Positions 35,783 through 44,301 of a stretch of 61,040 nucleotides of DNA are shown piece after piece; the first letter of the stretch is position 1; each line of letters begins with the position of its first letter. Source of the stretch: Phycisphaerales bacterium (lineage in GTDB: Bacteria > Planctomycetota > Phycisphaerae > Phycisphaerales > UBA1924); NCBI GenBank assembly GCA_029260475.1, contig JAJDDE010000194.1:1-61040 (forward strand), in the 5' to 3' direction. A program made the translations under genes and the position numbers. The notes below the pieces were generated by a model. That model saw only the letters and a program-made list of their open reading frames with translations. It was not told where the DNA came from and made no database searches.

Positions 35783-38700
35783 TCAGTTCTCGTTGTCGTG
35801 CGTGTGAGCGCGTTTCTTGGCGGCCAGGAGGCGCGACATGCCGTCCTCCTCCACCTTGGGTGACTTCTGGGCCTCTCCGTCGCCGACGGGCCGTTTGGGC
35901 TCGGCGGGCGGGCGGGAAGAGATGATCGGGCCGGTCGCAGGAGCGGATTTCGGATCCGCCTCGAACTTCGCCTTGGCCGCCTGCTTCGTCTCGGCGCTGG
36001 CGGATTTTTTGAGGCGCACCTGCGTCTTCTCGCGGGCCACCTTGAGCGCGTCGATCTGCGTCGCGGTGTGCTGCGTCTTCTTCGCGGCCCGACGGATCGA
36101 CCCGATGATCTCGCGGGGCGAGATCCGCACACGGCGCACCGCGACGTCTGTCAAGAAGAGTCCGATGCACATCAGGATGAACGCGAGCCACACCGGGCTC
36201 AGCGCGATCGGCTGGGTGAGCCCCGCGCTCTCGAACAGCGGTGCCCCCGCCTGATCCGGGTCGCTCAGCACGCGACCGCCCGTGGACTCCGCGAGACGGC
36301 GCATGAGCCCGATGTTGGGCTCGATCCGGCGAAACTCGTCGGAGAACGGGCGGGTGACGGAGGCCTGGATGGTGCCGCGCTCGATCGAGCCCTCGGCCTG
36401 CGTTTCGTACGCGGTCGTGACGAGATAGGAGCCCGAGTCGGAGGAATCGAACCAGCCCTCGTACCGCCCCGGCGCCGCCTGCGGCAGCGCGAGGTCCACC
36501 GCCTCGCCGTCCGGCGCGATCACACGGGCCATGAAGCGTGCGAAGTTGAGCGGTTCCCCGTCCGCGTCCAGCGCATTGATGGTGACCTTGGTGCGCGGGC
36601 CGTCGTTGGTCGTGACGACCGAGAGGTTCGCGCTCCCGGTCGGGCGCATCACCCAGCGAACGTGCTGCTCCCAGAAGGGGCGGAACGCGCCCCAGGACAT
36701 CCAATCCGTAGCCCAGCGCGACGTCGCGTCGGACGTGAAGGCGACCACACGACCGAGCCCGTGCTGCCACTGCGCCAGGATCGGGTCTTCGTCCGGCTCC
36801 GGTGCGCGCATCGTGACGACCGACAGGCCCTCGCGGTCCGTGGTGACCACGTACCCCGTCACCGCGGGCACCGGCGAAGGGATCGAGCGCAGTGGAACAG
36901 ACGGGGCACCGGTGAACGACGGGTTGAACGGATCACCCTCCCAGATGAGCGCACGCTTCACGATCTGCGCTTCTTTCACGAAGATCTGCGGCAGCTCCGC
37001 GAGGCCCGAAGCGTTCGCTTTCACGTCGTGGTAGAGCCCGCCGGTCTGGAGCGTGAGGCTCTGGAGCAGCGCGTCGTTCGCCCAGCCACCGATGGAGACG
37101 CAGGAGATGGAGATGTTCAGCCGGTTTGCACGCGCCAGGAGCTGCGGCAGCGTACCGTTGTCGATCGTCTCGCCGTCAGAGAGCACCACCATGTGGCGCA
37201 CCGCGGCGTCGGACTTCTCCAGCACGTCCAGCGCACCGTTGATGGCGGGGTACATGCTCGTACCGCCCCCCGGCGAGAGCGCGCGGATCTTGCGGATAAA
37301 CGCCGCCTTGTCCCCCACCTCTTGCAACGGGACGACCGTGCCGACCGTGGAATCGAAACGAAGCACCGCCGCCTCGTCGAGTCGGCTGAGCGCGGTGACC
37401 GCCGCGATCGCGCCCTCTTCGGCGGCGTCGAGCGCAGAGAGCGAGGTGCCCTGGATCGGCGAGGACATCGATCCAGACGTATCGATCACGATCGCCATCG
37501 CACCCTTGGGCATGTTGCGCCGCTCGGGCACGTCGAGACGCACGGGAAGGACCTCTTCGACGGGGCTGGAGATCCAGCCGCCGGCGCCGAAGCCGTTGGG
37601 CCCGCCGACCATGAGCAGCCCGCCCCCCGAGTCGCGGACGTACTGGGCGAGGTTCTCCTGCATGCGGACGTCGAAGCCGTACGCGGGCGTGTCGAAGAGC
37701 ACGATCGCGTCGTACTGCTGCATCTGCTCGAGCGAGCGCGGACCCTCGCCCGGCGTCAGCAGCTCGGTATCGATCTCCGAGTCACGCAGCGCTTTGAGAA
37801 AAGGCTCGGTCTCGAAGGGCGCCACGGTGTAGACGAGCACCTTGCCCTCGGACTGCACGAAGGTCACGCCCCCAGCAACGTTGTTCTGCGCGATCGCGTC
37901 GTCACTCTCCGAGTCCGGGTCGAAGCGGGCGACGAAGCGCTGGGGACCGCCCCGGAAGAGCGTGACGGGGATCGTGAAGGGCGTCTGGCCTTCGCGCAGC
38001 GTGATGGGCAGCGACGTGCCCTCCTCGTTGGGCGTGAAGTCGTAGGGCCGACCGCCGACAGAGAGCGAGAGACGCCCGGTTGTTGTGCCCTGTTTGCTGG
38101 AGCGCAGGATGGCGGTGAGGTTCACCGTCTGGCCGAGGCGCACCGCGGACGGCGCGTTGAGCTCGTCGAAGACCACCTCGTTCCCGACGAGCGCCTCCAC
38201 GGGGATCACATCGATCGGAACGCCCAGGGCTCTGGCGCGTTCCGCGGCACGCTGCACGTTGCCCGCGGTCTCGTTGCCGTCGGAGACGACGAGGATGCGC
38301 GATGCGGCATCGGCGGGGGTGATCGAGAGCGCGGTGCGCACAGCGTCGGCGAGGTTGGTCCCGTCGCGCGGGCCCGGATCGAGATCGCCAGCAGCCACCG
38401 CGTTGTCGAGGGCCATACGGGGCGTCACTCCCCGGTTGGGGAGCGTTCTGGCGTACGCCTGCTGCGCCGTCGTGACGATGCCCAGCCGGTCCTCCGCGCC
38501 GGACCCGCTCATCATCTCGTTCAGCGACTCCACGATCGAATCGGTGGCCCCTCGCGGCATCGAGGCGCTGCCGTCCATCACCACCACGACGGCCAGCCCC
38601 TTGCCCTCCCGGCGCACATTCGGCTCCGCGAGCGTCGCGCACAGCGCCGCGATCACGAGCACTCGGATCGCGAGCGAGACCCACCGGGTCGCGCCGCCCA

Positions 38701-38803
38701 GCCCCGCGAGGCTCCGCCTGCTGAACCACCACGCCAGCGCGACCAGCGCGGGGATGAGCAGGAGCCAGAGCGGGCTGGCGAACTGAATGGGCCCGATCAC
38801 CAC
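35783..38803 (-). CDS. Large membrane protein with two vWA domains and a GATase-like domain
   Basis: A 1006-residue protein. It starts with BatA-like hydrophobic helices (PLWLLLIPALVALAWWFSRR and a second near residue 50). A first vWA domain (VMDGSASMP) is followed by a glutamine-amidotransferase-like segment (YDAIVLFDTPAYG, then GGLLMVGGPNGFGAGG). A second vWA domain follows (VIDTSGSMS), then a beta-rich part, one late helix (PVWLAFILMCIGLFLTDVAV) and a Lys/Ala/Pro-rich cytoplasmic tail. MIDAS metal-binding DxSxS motifs are intact in both. It is the largest scaffold in the MoxR operon. Confidence 0.85.
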   Translation of the reverse strand: MVIGPIQFASPLWLLLIPALVALAWWFSRRSLAGLGGATRWVSLAIRVLVIAALCATLAEPNVRREGKGLAVVVVMDGSASMPRGATDSIVESLNEMMSGSGAEDRLGIVTTAQQAYARTLPNRGVTPRMALDNAVAAGDLDPGPRDGTNLADAVRTALSITPADAASRILVVSDGNETAGNVQRAAERARALGVPIDVIPVEALVGNEVVFDELNAPSAVRLGQTVNLTAILRSSKQGTTTGRLSLSVGGRPYDFTPNEEGTSLPITLREGQTPFTIPVTLFRGGPQRFVARFDPDSESDDAIAQNNVAGGVTFVQSEGKVLVYTVAPFETEPFLKALRDSEIDTELLTPGEGPRSLEQMQQYDAIVLFDTPAYGFDVRMQENLAQYVRDSGGGLLMVGGPNGFGAGGWISSPVEEVLPVRLDVPERRNMPKGAMAIVIDTSGSMSSPIQGTSLSALDAAEEGAIAAVTALSRLDEAAVLRFDSTVGTVVPLQEVGDKAAFIRKIRALSPGGGTSMYPAINGALDVLEKSDAAVRHMVVLSDGETIDNGTLPQLLARANRLNISISCVSIGGWANDALLQSLTLQTGGLYHDVKANASGLAELPQIFVKEAQIVKRALIWEGDPFNPSFTGAPSVPLRSIPSPVPAVTGYVVTTDREGLSVVTMRAPEPDEDPILAQWQHGLGRVVAFTSDATSRWATDWMSWGAFRPFWEQHVRWVMRPTGSANLSVVTTNDGPRTKVTINALDADGEPLNFARFMARVIAPDGEAVDLALPQAAPGRYEGWFDSSDSGSYLVTTAYETQAEGSIERGTIQASVTRPFSDEFRRIEPNIGLMRRLAESTGGRVLSDPDQAGAPLFESAGLTQPIALSPVWLAFILMCIGLFLTDVAVRRVRISPREIIGSIRRAAKKTQHTATQIDALKVAREKTQVRLKKSASAETKQAAKAKFEADPKSAPATGPIISSRPPAEPKRPVGDGEAQKSPKVEEDGMSRLLAAKKRAHTHDNEN

Positions 38804-38864
38804 GGTGCGGTCGCTCCCGGGAGTGTGTGGGTCGGCGCGCCTATCGCGCCGTGGTCACCCGGTG

Positions 38865-40634
38865 CTACGAGCCGGATTCGGAAGACGAGCCGGGCTCCAG
38901 TGTCTCTGCGGGTTCCGAGGCCTTTTCCGCCTCGCGTTCAAGGCCGCCGAAATACTTCTTGACGACGTCCTCGTACTCCTTGGGAACGCGGTGCTCATCG
39001 ATCGCGTCGGACGCCGCCTCACCGCCGGCCTTCGCCGCCTCGCGGAACTGCGCGACGGATTCGCCTCGGATCTGCTCGCCGCCCTCGGCGACCATCGAGC
39101 CGATGATCGGGCCGTTGGGATCGGGGACGGTGCTGGCCTTCTTGTGCTCGACGACGGTGTCCTCGGAGTTGTTGGTGCCCTCCTCGGTACCGCCCTTGCC
39201 GGTGCTGCCCGCACCCTGGCCGCCGCCCTTCATGAGGCGCTGTTTCTGCGCCCACTGCGGCAGCGCGCTGGCCCGCTGGCCGCCGCCCTTGGAACCGAGC
39301 ATGTCCATCGAACCCTGGCACTGCCCCTGGGCGGCCTGGAGGTTCTTCATCTGCTGGTCGAGCATCTCCATCTGCGAGAGCTGCCCCTGCAGACCTTGCA
39401 TCGCGTTGCCCTGCCCCGCCTTGCCCATGTTCTGAGCGAGCTTCGACATGCCTCCTGCGCACTGCTGGCACTGGCCCGCGGCGTTCTGGGCCTGCTGGAG
39501 CTGCTGCTGCAACTGCTGCTTCTGCTGCTCAGTGAGGTTCTGCGCGTTCTGGATCGCCTGCTGCAACGCCTGCGGGTTGTTCGCAAGGTTGGAGGGCAAG
39601 CCCGCCTGCTTCGCGATGTTCTGCATCGCCTGCTGCTGTTGCTGGGCGGCGTTCTGGAGCTGGTTGGCGAGCTGCTGCATCTGCTGCGCGAGCGCCTGCT
39701 TCTGCTCTTCCGTCAGGCTGCCGTTCTCGGAGAGCTGCTTGTTCAACTCTTCGAGCTGCTCCACGGCCGCCTTGAAGTCGCCCTTCTGCAGCGCCTCGGC
39801 CATCTTGGTCACGGGGGAGTTCAGACCCTCGGGGATCTCGATCGAGGCCGTCATCTCCTTGAGCGCCTCGGACTCCGCCTTCGCGCCGTTCTCGAGCTGC
39901 TCAAGACGGTCACGCATCGCGGTGAGCCTGCGCAACTCGGCGTTACGCAATTCCTCCGGCGTCTTCGCGGACTCGATCTCATCGTTCTGCTCGAGAAGCT
40001 CGTTCAGCGCATCGTCGTTGATCTCAGAGAGAGCCGCGTCCATGTCCTTCCGGGACTCGTCCACCGCTTCCTTGATCTCGATGAGTTCCCGCTCCTCTTC
40101 CGCCGCCGCGAGCTGCTCTTCCTCACCCTGCTTGTTGAAGAGGGCCATCACGTTCTGCTGCGGCATCCACCCACCGACAAACGTCACCAGCGCGAGCGCC
40201 GCCGGCGCCACCCAGTAACGAGGCACCACGATCGGCACCGCGACGCGCACGTCCACACGGGCCGCGGCACGCTCGCCCTCGCCCACCGTCGCGGCGTGCC
40301 AGGCGTCGTCCTTCGCTTCGGTGTCGGACCGCGCCCACACCGCTGTCGCGAGGGTCGCTTTCAGGCCGAGCTTCTCGTCGAGGTCGCGCGCGATCGCACG
40401 CCCGTCCGGGCGCGTCATCCACACCCAGACCGCGGCACCCAGCAACGCGGCTCCGACAGCGATCCCCCAGGCCCACGACCAATCCGGAGCGGGCGTCGCG
40501 AAGCCCTTCTCGGCGACCCGGATCGCCAGCAGCCCGAGCATCGCCAGCGCGAGCGCAAACGTCCCGGCGACGACGAACCGCGCGAGTGCGATGCGACGGG
40601 CCCCCTTGCGGAGCGTGCGATCGAGGTTGGTCAT
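38865..40634 (-). CDS. Gln-rich coiled-coil membrane protein (DUF4175-like)
   Basis: A 589-residue protein. Two or three helices lie in the first ~180 residues (FALALAMLGLLAIRV, GIAVGAALLGAAVWVWM and YWVAPAALALVTFVGGWM). A highly charged coiled coil follows (EEERELIEIKEAVDES), then a long Gln-rich low-complexity stretch (about residues 320-420) and a Gly/Gln-rich C-terminal half. The layout resembles the low-complexity TM proteins beside MoxR operons in alphaproteobacteria (TIGR02302/DUF4175); the similarity is architectural, not proven. AAGG precedes the ATG by about seven bases and TATAGAGT lies upstream, probably the operon promoter. Confidence 0.65.
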   Translation of the reverse strand: MTNLDRTLRKGARRIALARFVVAGTFALALAMLGLLAIRVAEKGFATPAPDWSWAWGIAVGAALLGAAVWVWMTRPDGRAIARDLDEKLGLKATLATAVWARSDTEAKDDAWHAATVGEGERAAARVDVRVAVPIVVPRYWVAPAALALVTFVGGWMPQQNVMALFNKQGEEEQLAAAEEERELIEIKEAVDESRKDMDAALSEINDDALNELLEQNDEIESAKTPEELRNAELRRLTAMRDRLEQLENGAKAESEALKEMTASIEIPEGLNSPVTKMAEALQKGDFKAAVEQLEELNKQLSENGSLTEEQKQALAQQMQQLANQLQNAAQQQQQAMQNIAKQAGLPSNLANNPQALQQAIQNAQNLTEQQKQQLQQQLQQAQNAAGQCQQCAGGMSKLAQNMGKAGQGNAMQGLQGQLSQMEMLDQQMKNLQAAQGQCQGSMDMLGSKGGGQRASALPQWAQKQRLMKGGGQGAGSTGKGGTEEGTNNSEDTVVEHKKASTVPDPNGPIIGSMVAEGGEQIRGESVAQFREAAKAGGEAASDAIDEHRVPKEYEDVVKKYFGGLEREAEKASEPAETLEPGSSSESGS

Positions 40635-40761
40635 TGATTGGCCTTCCGTAAGAAGGATGGTGGATTCACTCTATAGATACCGCTCCCGCCCCCCTGAGGT
40701 TCATGGGAATCGGGTTCTGCGCCGTTCAAGCCCGATTCTAGATGCTACCATGGCCTCCTCT

Positions 40762-40833
40762 GCGGGCGTAGCTCAATGGTAGAGCGTCAGCCTTCCAAGC
40801 TGAATGTTGACGGTTCGAGTCCGTTCGCCCGCT
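40762..40833 (+). tRNA. tRNA-Gly (anticodon TCC)
   Basis: A 72-base cloverleaf: acceptor GCGGGCG / CGCCCGC with T discriminator, D-arm AGCTCAATGGTAGAGC, anticodon loop CTTCCAA (TCC), T-arm with GGTTCGAGTCC. CCA is not encoded. Confidence 0.93.
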
Positions 40834-40960
40834 TTCGCAAGCCCCTTTCCGTGATCCGACGTGTCCCGAACGGTCACGCCCGCGCTCACGCAGCGGCTCG
40901 GTATGCTCGCCATCCGTGTTCCAATGCGGCAAGAACCGTCCATCCGAGGGGCCCGATACC

Positions 40961-41638
40961 GTGACGCGATCCGTTCTCCTCTGCCTCGCCCTGCTCTCGA
41001 TCTGTCTGAGTGCCTGCTCGCGCACGCCGCCGGGCATCGCGATGAACTCCCCGACACTCGTGGTGGCCTTCGACGCGATCCCCGAGGAAGAACGACCCGA
41101 GATCGAGGCCTTCATGCAGCGTTGGAGCGCCAAGAAACTCGGCGACCTCCAATACGAGATCCCGCTCATCGCCGGCTCGCGTTCCAAGGCCACGTTCCCG
41201 GTCATCGCTCAGGAGATCCAGCGCTGGCACGACAAGATCAGCCGCATCCGCAACGCCAGCGGCGCCCGCATCCCGACGCACGACCGCGTCATCGTTCAGC
41301 TCCGGTACATCTCGACCAAGGCGCAGAGCGAGAGCGGCGCGACCATCACGTTCCTCGCACGCCCCGCGGGTGCGAACCTCTTCATCGACACCGAACTCCC
41401 CGGCATCACGCCCTACCTCAACGAGGACGGCAGCGTGAAGCTCAACGACGCGCGCTTCACCATCGCCCTCCCCTTCTCCTTCATCCGCAGCACCGACCGC
41501 ATCTACTTCTACAGCCAGTTCCGCGGCTCGCGACGCTACTTCTACTACGACGTCGCTCGCCAGCAGCAGATCGAACTGACCGACGTGATCGACGACGCGG
41601 AGTGGGACGCCTTCAAGCAGCGTCGCGGCGGGCGCTGA
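40961..41638 (+). CDS. Lipoprotein of unknown function
   Basis: A 225-residue lipoprotein. The signal peptide VLLCLALLSICLSAC ends in a lipobox whose Cys would be lipidated. The mature part is beta-rich with paired aromatics (RIYFYSQFRGSRRYFYYD) near the C-terminus, and I recognise no named domain. GTG 40961 is chosen because it places the signal peptide correctly and has GAGGGG nine bases upstream; an earlier ATG at 40916 would add a charged, unlikely extension. It lies downstream of tRNA-Gly and converges with the beta-helix gene. Confidence 0.65.
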   Translation: MTRSVLLCLALLSICLSACSRTPPGIAMNSPTLVVAFDAIPEEERPEIEAFMQRWSAKKLGDLQYEIPLIAGSRSKATFPVIAQEIQRWHDKISRIRNASGARIPTHDRVIVQLRYISTKAQSESGATITFLARPAGANLFIDTELPGITPYLNEDGSVKLNDARFTIALPFSFIRSTDRIYFYSQFRGSRRYFYYDVARQQQIELTDVIDDAEWDAFKQRRGGR

Positions 41639-41719
41639 TCAGCGTCTCCGAAACGCTCGACGGGCATCCAGACAGACTCGGGATGCTCCAATCGGAACCC
41701 CCGCACCGGCGTGGCACGC

Positions 41720-42907
41720 TCAGAACATTCCCCAGTACCGGTTGATGTCGAACTTGATCTCCCGCTCCTCGCCTCCGTCTACGACCTTCATGTAGTCGTA
41801 CCGGCGACCGTCCTCCTCGCCCACGCTCTGCATCGTCATCTGTAAGCGATGAAGACGCATATACGCATACTGCTCCCGCGTCTCGTTCACCACAAAGGGC
41901 TTCTCGCGGAACCGCACCGGCAAGTCGTCCGCGTCGAACGTCACCCGGCCGACACCGGCGACGGCATCCGGGGCATCGGTCGCGAAGGTCTCGCCCAGCC
42001 CCTCCATCGGTGCGGCGTCGGTGATGGCCACCGTGCCGTCGTCGCGGAGGGTGTACTCGGATTTCATGGTCACAAGGCTGGTCTCGGTCGATTCGATCGC
42101 CTCGCCGCCCCGTGACTGGAACGGCTCCTCCCCGCACCCGATGAGCACGCCGTTCCGCACGCGCTCGACGTGACTCGCGGCACCCTTCAGCACGACCGGG
42201 CAGTCGAGAAACACGCAGTTCGCGATCGCGGAGATACCCATGATGTCGCCGCCGTTCGTCTCGATCGCACCCTTCTTCGGGGCCACGAAGACGCAGTTGC
42301 GGATGACCAGGCGACGGAACTCGCCGGCCGCGAGCAGCCCCGTGTCGTTCTCGATGAACGTGCAATCACGGACACGCGGCGCGCTGTCCATCGCGAACAC
42401 GCCCATGCCGCCACCTCGGAAGGTGCAGCCGCGGACGGTCGGGCACGCCCAACCGATCGCACGCACGCCGATGCGGCAGTCAGAGAACGTGCAGTCGAGC
42501 ACATCGGTGAGCGGCGTCCCCATCAGAGCGACCGCCTCGGGGATCGACGTGAACGTGCAGCCCTGCACCCGGATCGAGGACATCGCGTTGATCCCGCGTT
42601 GGACGGCCTCGCCGCCTCGGATCTCCACGTCACGGACGACGACTTCGTTCCCGACGATGTTGAGCACCGAAAAATCGTCACCGACGATCACCGATGCGCC
42701 CGTTTCCGAGCCGCGGATCTCAACGCCATCGGGGACACGCTGTGATCCCGCGTGCGTGCCCGGCGCGAGTCGCAGCATGTCGCCCGGAGCGGCGTTTTCG
42801 AGCGCCGCCGCGAGGGCACCATCCTCCGCGGGGACATCGATCGTTTCAGCCAGAGCGAAGGCGCTGGAGAACAGCAGCACGCTGACAATCACCGAGACTC
42901 GCAACAT
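41720..42907 (-). CDS. Secreted right-handed beta-helix protein
   Basis: A 395-residue exported protein. A signal peptide ends near ALA (residue ~20). The following ~250 residues are a parallel beta-helix with repeated short coils, as in VVVRDVEIRGGEAVQRGIN, VQGCTFTSIPEAVALMG, VLDCTFSDCRIGVRA and VRGCTFRGGGMGVFAM. Such proteins bind or cleave polysaccharides; no catalytic residues of pectate lyases are evident. The last ~110 residues form a separate domain. TTTGAA and TACGCT with a 16-base spacer upstream on this strand, and AAAGGA before the ATG, give a standard leader. Confidence 0.75.
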   Translation of the reverse strand: MLRVSVIVSVLLFSSAFALAETIDVPAEDGALAAALENAAPGDMLRLAPGTHAGSQRVPDGVEIRGSETGASVIVGDDFSVLNIVGNEVVVRDVEIRGGEAVQRGINAMSSIRVQGCTFTSIPEAVALMGTPLTDVLDCTFSDCRIGVRAIGWACPTVRGCTFRGGGMGVFAMDSAPRVRDCTFIENDTGLLAAGEFRRLVIRNCVFVAPKKGAIETNGGDIMGISAIANCVFLDCPVVLKGAASHVERVRNGVLIGCGEEPFQSRGGEAIESTETSLVTMKSEYTLRDDGTVAITDAAPMEGLGETFATDAPDAVAGVGRVTFDADDLPVRFREKPFVVNETREQYAYMRLHRLQMTMQSVGEEDGRRYDYMKVVDGGEEREIKFDINRYWGMF

Positions 42908-43033
42908 CTTGCACCGGTCCTTTCGTGTCGCGACGCATCACGCCCCGCGAGCGCGCAGCGTACGAAGATCGGTGCTTTTTCAAAAGTAAAAAATCTCGCC
43001 CGAAGCGCGGCAGGCAGCGAAAGGGCCACCCGA

Positions 43034-43687
43034 TCAGCGTGCCGTGAGTTCACGCACGTATCCAACCGGCGCAAGGGCCAGGTTCACCCCTTGATTGTTC
43101 TGCTTGTACTGCGTCCATGTGTACGTGTTGGCGCGCAGCGTGACCTCCGCCGCCGTGGATTCGGGGCGGTATTGCAGACCGATCACCTCCACCACGTCCA
43201 TTTTGAGCGTGAGATAGACACGCGGGTTTATACCGGTGGTGTACAGGTGCACCGTCACGCTGTCGTACGGGCTGGAACCAGCGGCGATCTTCGCGAGCAT
43301 GTCCCGCGAAGCGTTGCCGTTCGCTACTAGCAGACGCACCTCTTCGCTGACGGTCGCCGGGCTGAGCATGCGGGAACTCTGCGTCGGGGCCCGGAGCCCG
43401 AGATCGACGAACCCGCCGAGTGCTGTCCAGCCCATCGAGAACGAATCGGTCGCCTCTCCCGTGATCCCGGGGATTTCCAGAAATGCTTCGAGCTCTTCGA
43501 AGGGCATGAACCCGGTGGAACGTGGCCCGCCCAGGCCCGCGATGGCGTCGCTCAGGTCGCCGAGGGAAGGACCGGTCGGTCCCACCTCACCCGCGGGAGG
43601 ATCGAGAGGGCCGAAGGCGAACGCGCCGGCGAGAGCGAACGCGACGAGAGTCATTGCGACGAGGGCGCGGGTCGAGAATCGAGACAT
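43034..43687 (-). CDS. Secreted Hcp-like (type VI tube-like) protein
   Basis: A 217-residue protein with a Sec signal peptide (ALVAMTLVAFALAGAFA) before an Hcp-type beta-barrel. EAFLEIPGITGEATD matches the Hcp opening strand (F-L-x-I-x-G-I-x-G-E-S/A-T), and VTVHLYTTG, VYLTLKMDVVEVIG and VTLRANTYTWTQYK match later strands. Canonical Hcp forms the type VI tube and has no Sec signal. No other type VI gene is in the window, so this is probably a member of the exported Hcp1-like family rather than a tube protein. AGGAG precedes the ATG by seven bases. Confidence 0.75.
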   Translation of the reverse strand: MSRFSTRALVAMTLVAFALAGAFAFGPLDPPAGEVGPTGPSLGDLSDAIAGLGGPRSTGFMPFEELEAFLEIPGITGEATDSFSMGWTALGGFVDLGLRAPTQSSRMLSPATVSEEVRLLVANGNASRDMLAKIAAGSSPYDSVTVHLYTTGINPRVYLTLKMDVVEVIGLQYRPESTAAEVTLRANTYTWTQYKQNNQGVNLALAPVGYVRELTAR

Positions 43688-43819
43688 GGCGTGGCTCCTG
43701 GTGGTTGTCGTAAGACGCGGATCGACGGACCACCGTCGATTCAATGAGCATGACGCGCCCAGCCCCGAACGCAACACCCGCGACGCCTCATGTGCGTTCC
43801 TACACTGCTCAGCACGCCC

Positions 43820-44197
43820 ATGACCACGCCCCCCACCCATCTCGATCTCAAAAAAGACCGGGGCCTCTCCGTCGAGTGGCCCGACGGCGACAGCTCCTAC
43901 TACTCCATCGCCTACCTCCGCAAGATGTCCCCCTCCGCCGAGCAGCGTCAGCTCCGCGAGGAGATGGCCAAGAACCCGCTGACCGTGCTGCCCTCGTCCC
44001 CCGCCGCGTCGGGCCCGCTCGTCGCGATAAGCGCGGAGATGGTCGGCAACTACGCGATCCGCATCCGCTTCTCGGACGGGCACGACACCGGGATCTACTC
44101 CTGGCAATACCTCCGCGACATCGACCCGGCCCGAGAAGAGCTCACCGACGCCGGGCCACCCGTTTCGGGTGGTCCAGACGCGCCGAAACCGGGCTGA
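43820..44197 (+). CDS. DUF971 domain protein
   Basis: A 125-residue protein of the DUF971 family (the N-terminal domain of gamma-butyrobetaine hydroxylase-like proteins). LSVEWPDGDSSYYSIAYLR and NYAIRIRFSDGHDTGIYSW are diagnostic. The family occurs near iron-sulfur or metal-handling genes in many bacteria, but its function is not known. The gene has no Shine-Dalgarno sequence; TACACT (43801-43806) lies 13 bases before the ATG, giving a very short leader. An ATG at 43790 is an alternative. Confidence 0.85.
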   Translation: MTTPPTHLDLKKDRGLSVEWPDGDSSYYSIAYLRKMSPSAEQRQLREEMAKNPLTVLPSSPAASGPLVAISAEMVGNYAIRIRFSDGHDTGIYSWQYLRDIDPAREELTDAGPPVSGGPDAPKPG

Positions 44198-44301
44198 CCC
44201 ACCCCACTCTGCCTCCTCTGACTGTCCGAGCATCCCCAAGAGGCCCGATATCCCGCAGTGAGCACGCACCGGCGCGTGCCGTGAGCCCCGCGGAGAGATC
44301 G

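Noticed and set aside
36068-38962. A 964-codon open frame on the plus strand, opposite the double-vWA gene
   Set aside because: It is an antisense shadow produced by the high-GC codon pattern. It has an Arg/His/Glu-rich composition with no domain, while the minus-strand frame has clear vWA domains.
39340-39740. A CAG/CTG-like repeat tract that could be a microsatellite or CRISPR-like array
   Set aside because: It is the coding sequence for the Gln-rich domain; the repeats are irregular, in frame and without spacers.
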